From Vitreoscilla sp. (lineage in GTDB: Bacteria > Pseudomonadota > Gammaproteobacteria > Burkholderiales > Burkholderiaceae), in assembly GCA_014378125.1 (NCBI GenBank), contig JACMOG010000788.1:1-8847 (forward strand): 8,847 bases of DNA. The letters are read 5' to 3'. The position numbers and the translations under genes were made by a program. Below the pieces are notes generated by a model, which saw nothing but the letters and a program-made list of their open reading frames with translations, had not been told where the DNA came from and did no database searches. This document shows, piece by piece, positions 6,035-8,847 of this stretch (the stretch's first letter is position 1; each line of letters opens with the position of its first letter).

Positions 6035-6961
6035 ATGGCTATCGACCCCCTCTATGCGGAAGCGCGGCCCGCCCGCACGCGCCACCTTGCCGTGCGCAAC
6101 GTGCGCTACCAGCTGCGCGAATGGGGCGACGCGTCGCTCGAGACGCCCGAGCGTCCGCTGCTGGTGCACACGCATGGATGGATGGACGTGGGCGCGTCGT
6201 TCCAGTTCGTCGTCGACGCGTTGTGCCGCGTGGAAGGCGCCACGCGCCACGTCGTCGCGCCCGACTGGCGCGGCTTCGGCGGCAGCACCGGCGGCGCCGT
6301 CGACGCGTTCTGGTTCCACGACTACGTGGGCGACCTCGACGCCGCGCTCGACGCGCTGTCGCCCGGCGCGCCGGTGGATCTCGCCGGCCACAGCATGGGC
6401 GGCAACGTGGTGATGAACTATGCGGGCGTGCGTCCCGCGCGCGTGCGGCGCCTCGTCAACCTCGAGGGCTTCGGCCTGCCCGACACGCGCCCCGAGCAGG
6501 CGCCCGACCGCCTCGCCAAATGGCTCGACGAACTGAAGGAGACGCCCTCGCTGCGCTCCTACGCCACGCTGGACGAGGTGGCCGCGCGCCTGCGCGGCAA
6601 CAACCCGCGGCTGGCGGCCGACAAGGCGGACTGGCTCGCGCCACACTGGTCGGAACGACGCGACGACGGCCGCTGGCACATCCTGGCCGACCCCGCCCAC
6701 AAGCTGACGAATCCCGTGCCGTATCGCGCGGCCGAGATCGTGGCCGCCTGGCGTCGCATCGCCGCGCCGCTGCTGTGGGTGGAAGGCGCGAACACCACTG
6801 TCTCGAAGATCTGGGGCGACCGCTATCCGCGCGCCGAGTTCGAGGAGCGCCTCGCGCAGGTGCCGCGCGTGGAGCGCCTGCTGCTGGCCGATTGCGGGCA
6901 CATGCTGCATCACGACCAGCCGGATGCGGTGGCGCAAAGGCTGGCCACGTTCCTGGCGTAG
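6035..6961 (+). CDS. Alpha/beta-fold hydrolase
   Basis: The 308-residue, probably cytoplasmic serine hydrolase has no signal peptide. The order of elements is typical: the oxyanion-hole H-G-W-M-D (47-51), P-D-W-R-G-F-G-G-S (76-84), nucleophile elbow G-H-S-M-G-G (118-123, Ser120), a cap region at about 150-240 rich in Arg/Leu, and the catalytic His in D-C-G-H-M-L-H-H (H289). The acid residue is less obvious: where an Asp is usual after strand 7 the protein has W-V-E-G-A-N-T (248-254), so E250, or E143 after strand 6, may serve. The frame is open further upstream, but the ATG at 6035 is preferred because the earlier part overlaps the divergent GNAT gene and its promoter, and because the -10-like TACAGT is correctly spaced for it. 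Substrate unknown; esterase, epoxide hydrolase or C-C hydrolase activity cannot be told apart here. Confidence 0.87.
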   Translation: MAIDPLYAEARPARTRHLAVRNVRYQLREWGDASLETPERPLLVHTHGWMDVGASFQFVVDALCRVEGATRHVVAPDWRGFGGSTGGAVDAFWFHDYVGDLDAALDALSPGAPVDLAGHSMGGNVVMNYAGVRPARVRRLVNLEGFGLPDTRPEQAPDRLAKWLDELKETPSLRSYATLDEVAARLRGNNPRLAADKADWLAPHWSERRDDGRWHILADPAHKLTNPVPYRAAEIVAAWRRIAAPLLWVEGANTTVSKIWGDRYPRAEFEERLAQVPRVERLLLADCGHMLHHDQPDAVAQRLATFLA

Positions 6962-6973
6962 AAGGGGTCTTGG

Positions 6974-6993
6974 CCTGGAGAAGACTCTCCGGG
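6974..6993 (+). terminator. Hairpin after the hydrolase gene, weak terminator or leader structure
   Basis: CCTGGAGA (6974-6981) pairs with TCTCCGGG (6986-6993), including one G-T pair, around the tetraloop AGAC. It begins 13 nt after the hydrolase stop. It is not followed by a T run, so it could slow or stabilise the hydrolase mRNA end or sit in the leader of the next gene. Confidence 0.3.
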
Positions 6994-7038
6994 AACGACG
7001 GTTGCCATGTCCACCCGATGCGGCCACTGCGGCCGCGC

Positions 7039-7043
7039 AGGAG
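7039..7043 (+). promoter_or_regulatory. Ribosome binding site choosing the ATG at 7049
   Basis: AGGAG at 7039-7043 stands 5 nt before ATG 7049. The in-frame upstream ATG at 7007 has no comparable site and would add 14 residues rich in Cys, Gly and Arg that look like untranslated leader. Confidence 0.7.
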
Positions 7044-7048
7044 TCCAC

Positions 7049-7573
7049 ATGGCCAAAATCGTCCCGCTCGATCCCGTTCCGGCGCCGCCGGCCGAAGCCG
7101 ATACCGGCGCCCACCGCGATCCGTTGTCCGGTGAGGTGGGTGCGCATCCCATCGGCGTCGGGCTGGGCGCGGCCGTCGCGGGCATGGCGTTCGGCGCCGC
7201 CGCGGGCACCGTCGCCGGGCCCATCGGCACGGTGGTGGGCGCGGTGGTGGGCGCAGTGGCCGGCGGCCTCGCCGGCAAGGGCGTGGCCGAGGCCATCGAC
7301 CCGACGTCCGACGACGCCTACTGGCGCGCCAACTACGCCTCGCGCGCATATGCCACCCCGCGCGACCCGGACGACGACTGGGCCCCGGCCTACGCCTACG
7401 GCGTGTCGCACTACAACCGCAACGTCTCCGCCAACTTCGAGGACGTGGAAGGCGAGATGGAGGCCGGCTGGGGTGCGGCCCGCGGACAGTCCAGCATGGA
7501 ATGGACGCGCGCCCGACTGGCCGCCTTCGACGCCTGGCAGAACTCGCGCAAGGCCGACGACCGCCAGGCGTGA
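7049..7573 (+). CDS. Glycine-zipper domain membrane protein, function unknown
   Basis: The 174-residue product has a short polar, Pro-rich N-terminus (1-33) and then a very Gly/Ala-rich hydrophobic stretch (about 35-80) with repeated G-x3-G and A-x3-G spacing (for example G60, G64, G68, G72, G76). A central G-P-I-G turn (57-60) suggests a helical hairpin that packs in the membrane. E-A-I-D-P-T follows (81-86), then a soluble tail with A-Y-W-R-x-N-Y (90-96), A-Y-x-Y-G (114-118) and a Trp-marked helix (W141, W151, W163) containing F-E-D-V-E (130-134) and A-R-G-Q-S-S (144-149). This layout matches a widespread family of uncharacterised proteobacterial glycine-zipper proteins; no activity is known to me. 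It lies 87 nt after the hydrolase on the same strand and may be partly co-transcribed. The gene converges with the symporter, with 13 nt between stops. Confidence 0.82.
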   Translation: MAKIVPLDPVPAPPAEADTGAHRDPLSGEVGAHPIGVGLGAAVAGMAFGAAAGTVAGPIGTVVGAVVGAVAGGLAGKGVAEAIDPTSDDAYWRANYASRAYATPRDPDDDWAPAYAYGVSHYNRNVSANFEDVEGEMEAGWGAARGQSSMEWTRARLAAFDAWQNSRKADDRQA

Positions 7574-7586
7574 GCCGCGGCGGTGG

Positions 7587-8847
7587 TCAGGGCAGCCTGA
7601 CCTCGTCGACCATCGCCAGCGCCTCCCGGCTGGGCGGCGGCGTGAGCAGGCTGACCACCACCAGCACGGCGAAGCCCACCGGCACGCCGAACAGGCCGGC
7701 GGCGATGGGCTGGATGCCGCCCCACAGCTCGATCGGGCGGGTGACGCCGAAGGTCTCGCGCACACCCGGCTGGTTGACCAGCACGTAGTACAGCGTCAAC
7801 CCGAGCCCGCTCACCATGCCCGCGGCCGCGCCCCAGCGGTTGGCGCGGCGCCAGAACACCGCCATCACCAGCGCCGGGAAGAATGCCGACGCGGCAATGG
7901 AGAACGCGGCCGACACCAGCAGCAGGATGTCGCCTGGCTTCTGAGCCGTGACGTAGGCCGCGCCGAGCGCCACCATCAGCAGCAGCACCTTGGACACCGT
8001 CACCCGGCGCGTGGCCGAGGCCTGCGTGTCGACGATGCAGAACCACAGGTCGTGCGCCAACGCGTTGGCGATGGTCAGCAGCAGGCCGTCGGCGGTGGAC
8101 AGCGCGGCGGCCAGGCCGCCGGCGGCCACCAGGCCCGAGATGACATAGGGCATGCCCGCGATCTCGGGCGTGGCCAGCACCACGATGTCGCCGCCGATCT
8201 TGATCTCGCCCAGCTGCACGATGCCGTCGCCGTTGACGTCGGCCACCTGCAGCAGCGAGCTGTCCACGTGGGCCCAGTTGTTGATCCACGCGGGGAGCTG
8301 GTCGAAGGGCGAGCCCACCAGCGAGCCGAACACCTCCACCTTCACCAGCACGGCCAGCGCCGGCGCGGTCAGGTACAGCAGCACGATGAACAGCAGCGAC
8401 CACGCCACCGACCTGCGCGTCTCGGCCACCGAGGGCGTGGTGTAGAAGCGCGTGAGCACGTGCGGCAGCGAGGCCGTGCCCACCATCAGGCAGAACACCA
8501 GCGCGATGAAGTTGCGGCGCGAGTCGTCGAAGGCCTTGCGCGCGGCGGCGTCGCCGTGCGGGTCGCCGGCGAACTGCTGCGCGTGCGGCGGCATGCCGGC
8601 CAGCGGCCGGGCGCGCTCCAGGTCGGCGTCGCGGGCGCGCGTCCACTCGTCGCGCGCCGCCTCCGCGTCACGTGGCACGCGGGGGAGCAGGCGCACGGCC
8701 GCCTGGATGGCGCCTTGCGGGGCATTGGCGGCCTTCAAGTTGTCCATCGTTCGAACAACGCGCAGGTGATATGGGGCCAGTCCGGGGTCAGCCGCCACCA
8801 CGCGCGCGTCGAAGCGCCCGCCCCGGGCCTTAAAGATCTCGATCACC
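7587..8847 (-). CDS. Sodium/solute symporter, VC_2705 subfamily, C-terminal part
   Basis: An open frame of 419 codons runs off the right edge; the apparent GTG start at 8846 is internal. It belongs to the sodium:solute symporter (SSSF) fold. The visible part starts with a charged, probably cytoplasmic segment (1-111) ending A-K/R-x-A-F-D ... R-R-N-F, as in VC_2705 members. It is followed by about seven or eight membrane segments: F-I-A-L-V-F-C-L-M-V-G (113-123), L-L-F-I-V-L-L-Y-L (151-159), Y-V-I-S-G-L-V-A-A-G-G-L-A and L-S-T-A-D-G-L-L-L (the sodium-site region), V-L-L-L-M-V-A, L-V-S-A-A-F-S-I-A-A-S-A-F-F-P-A-L, M-V-S-G-L-G-L, and F-G-V-P-V-G-F-A-V. It ends in V-R-L-P. Homologues are acetate/short-carboxylate type importers, so uptake of a carboxylate is the likely role. 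Between helices lies an EF-hand loop D-V-N-G-D-G-I-V-Q-L-G-E (203-214 of the visible part). The N-terminal helices and the start are missing. Confidence 0.92.
   Translation of the reverse strand, partial: VIEIFKARGGRFDARVVAADPGLAPYHLRVVRTMDNLKAANAPQGAIQAAVRLLPRVPRDAEAARDEWTRARDADLERARPLAGMPPHAQQFAGDPHGDAAARKAFDDSRRNFIALVFCLMVGTASLPHVLTRFYTTPSVAETRRSVAWSLLFIVLLYLTAPALAVLVKVEVFGSLVGSPFDQLPAWINNWAHVDSSLLQVADVNGDGIVQLGEIKIGGDIVVLATPEIAGMPYVISGLVAAGGLAAALSTADGLLLTIANALAHDLWFCIVDTQASATRRVTVSKVLLLMVALGAAYVTAQKPGDILLLVSAAFSIAASAFFPALVMAVFWRRANRWGAAAGMVSGLGLTLYYVLVNQPGVRETFGVTRPIELWGGIQPIAAGLFGVPVGFAVLVVVSLLTPPPSREALAMVDEVRLP

Noticed and set aside
7007..7048. Earlier ATG for the glycine-zipper gene
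   Set aside because: It lacks a ribosome site, whereas AGGAG stands 5 nt before the ATG at 7049; the extra residues do not resemble the family.
3673..7134. A 1153-codon plus-strand open frame opposite the ligase operon
   Set aside because: Low-complexity Arg/Ala/Val/Gly/His translation with no motif, antisense to three well-supported genes and out of frame with the hydrolase. Long shadow frames are expected in such GC-rich DNA.
3542..7765. A 1407-codon stop-free minus-strand frame crossing five genes
   Set aside because: It overlaps the YbaK, ligase and GNAT genes in another frame and runs antisense to the hydrolase and zipper genes, and its translation is dominated by Arg, Ala and Gly without recognisable domains. 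It is a by-product of very high GC at third codon positions.
8844..8846. GTG at 8846 as the true start of the symporter
   Set aside because: The protein would begin in a soluble segment in the middle of the symporter fold, without the N-terminal helices. The frame is simply cut by the window edge.

Overview
The window looks like chromosomal DNA from a high-GC Gram-negative bacterium, most likely a betaproteobacterium of the Burkholderiales (Comamonadaceae-like). The reasons are a large TonB-dependent outer-membrane receptor, a VC_2705-type sodium/solute symporter, G/C-dominated third codon positions and long stop-free shadow frames. This placement is inferred from protein style, not from a marker gene. 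I see no RNA gene, insertion sequence, CRISPR array or phage gene.

Layout, left to right. (1) 1..102 (+) is the last 33 codons of a gene whose product ends like a sedolisin (S53) serine-carboxyl peptidase. (2) A GC hairpin at about 114..149 separates it from a convergent 946-residue TonB-dependent receptor (190..3030, -). (3) A 227-bp AT-richer gap (3031..3257) lies upstream of the receptor and holds its likely promoter and an imperfect tandem 12-mer. (4) Three closely spaced minus-strand genes follow in transcription order: an SSAT-like GNAT acetyltransferase (5976..5476), an AMP-forming acyl-CoA synthetase (5466..3766) and a YbaK-type Cys-tRNA(Pro) deacylase (3743..3258). (5) Divergent from the GNAT gene across only 58 bp is an alpha/beta hydrolase (6035..6961, +), followed by a small glycine-zipper membrane protein (7049..7573, +). 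(6) Convergent with the latter is the C-terminal two-thirds or so of a sodium/solute symporter (7587..8847, -), whose 5' part lies beyond the right edge.

How the genes may work together. The symporter (probably carboxylate uptake) and the acyl-CoA synthetase (carboxylate activation) are compatible with organic-acid use, but they are not in one operon. The GNAT gene ends 9 nt before the synthetase starts. The synthetase carries its A10 lysine in a P-x4-G-K context, which is the context recognised by protein acetyltransferases that switch off acyl-CoA synthetases, so a regulator/target pair is possible. The GNAT's closest visible resemblance, however, is to small-amine (spermidine/thialysine) acetyltransferases.

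The most interesting regulatory pattern is that three genes with homology-anchored starts (GNAT, YbaK, hydrolase) have no Shine-Dalgarno and instead carry an ACAAT/ACAGT -10-like element ending 6-7 nt before the ATG, as expected for leaderless mRNAs. The symporter carries a textbook EF-hand loop in a segment between membrane helices. Most of the window is otherwise ordinary metabolic and envelope gene content; I do not see a clear new multi-gene system.
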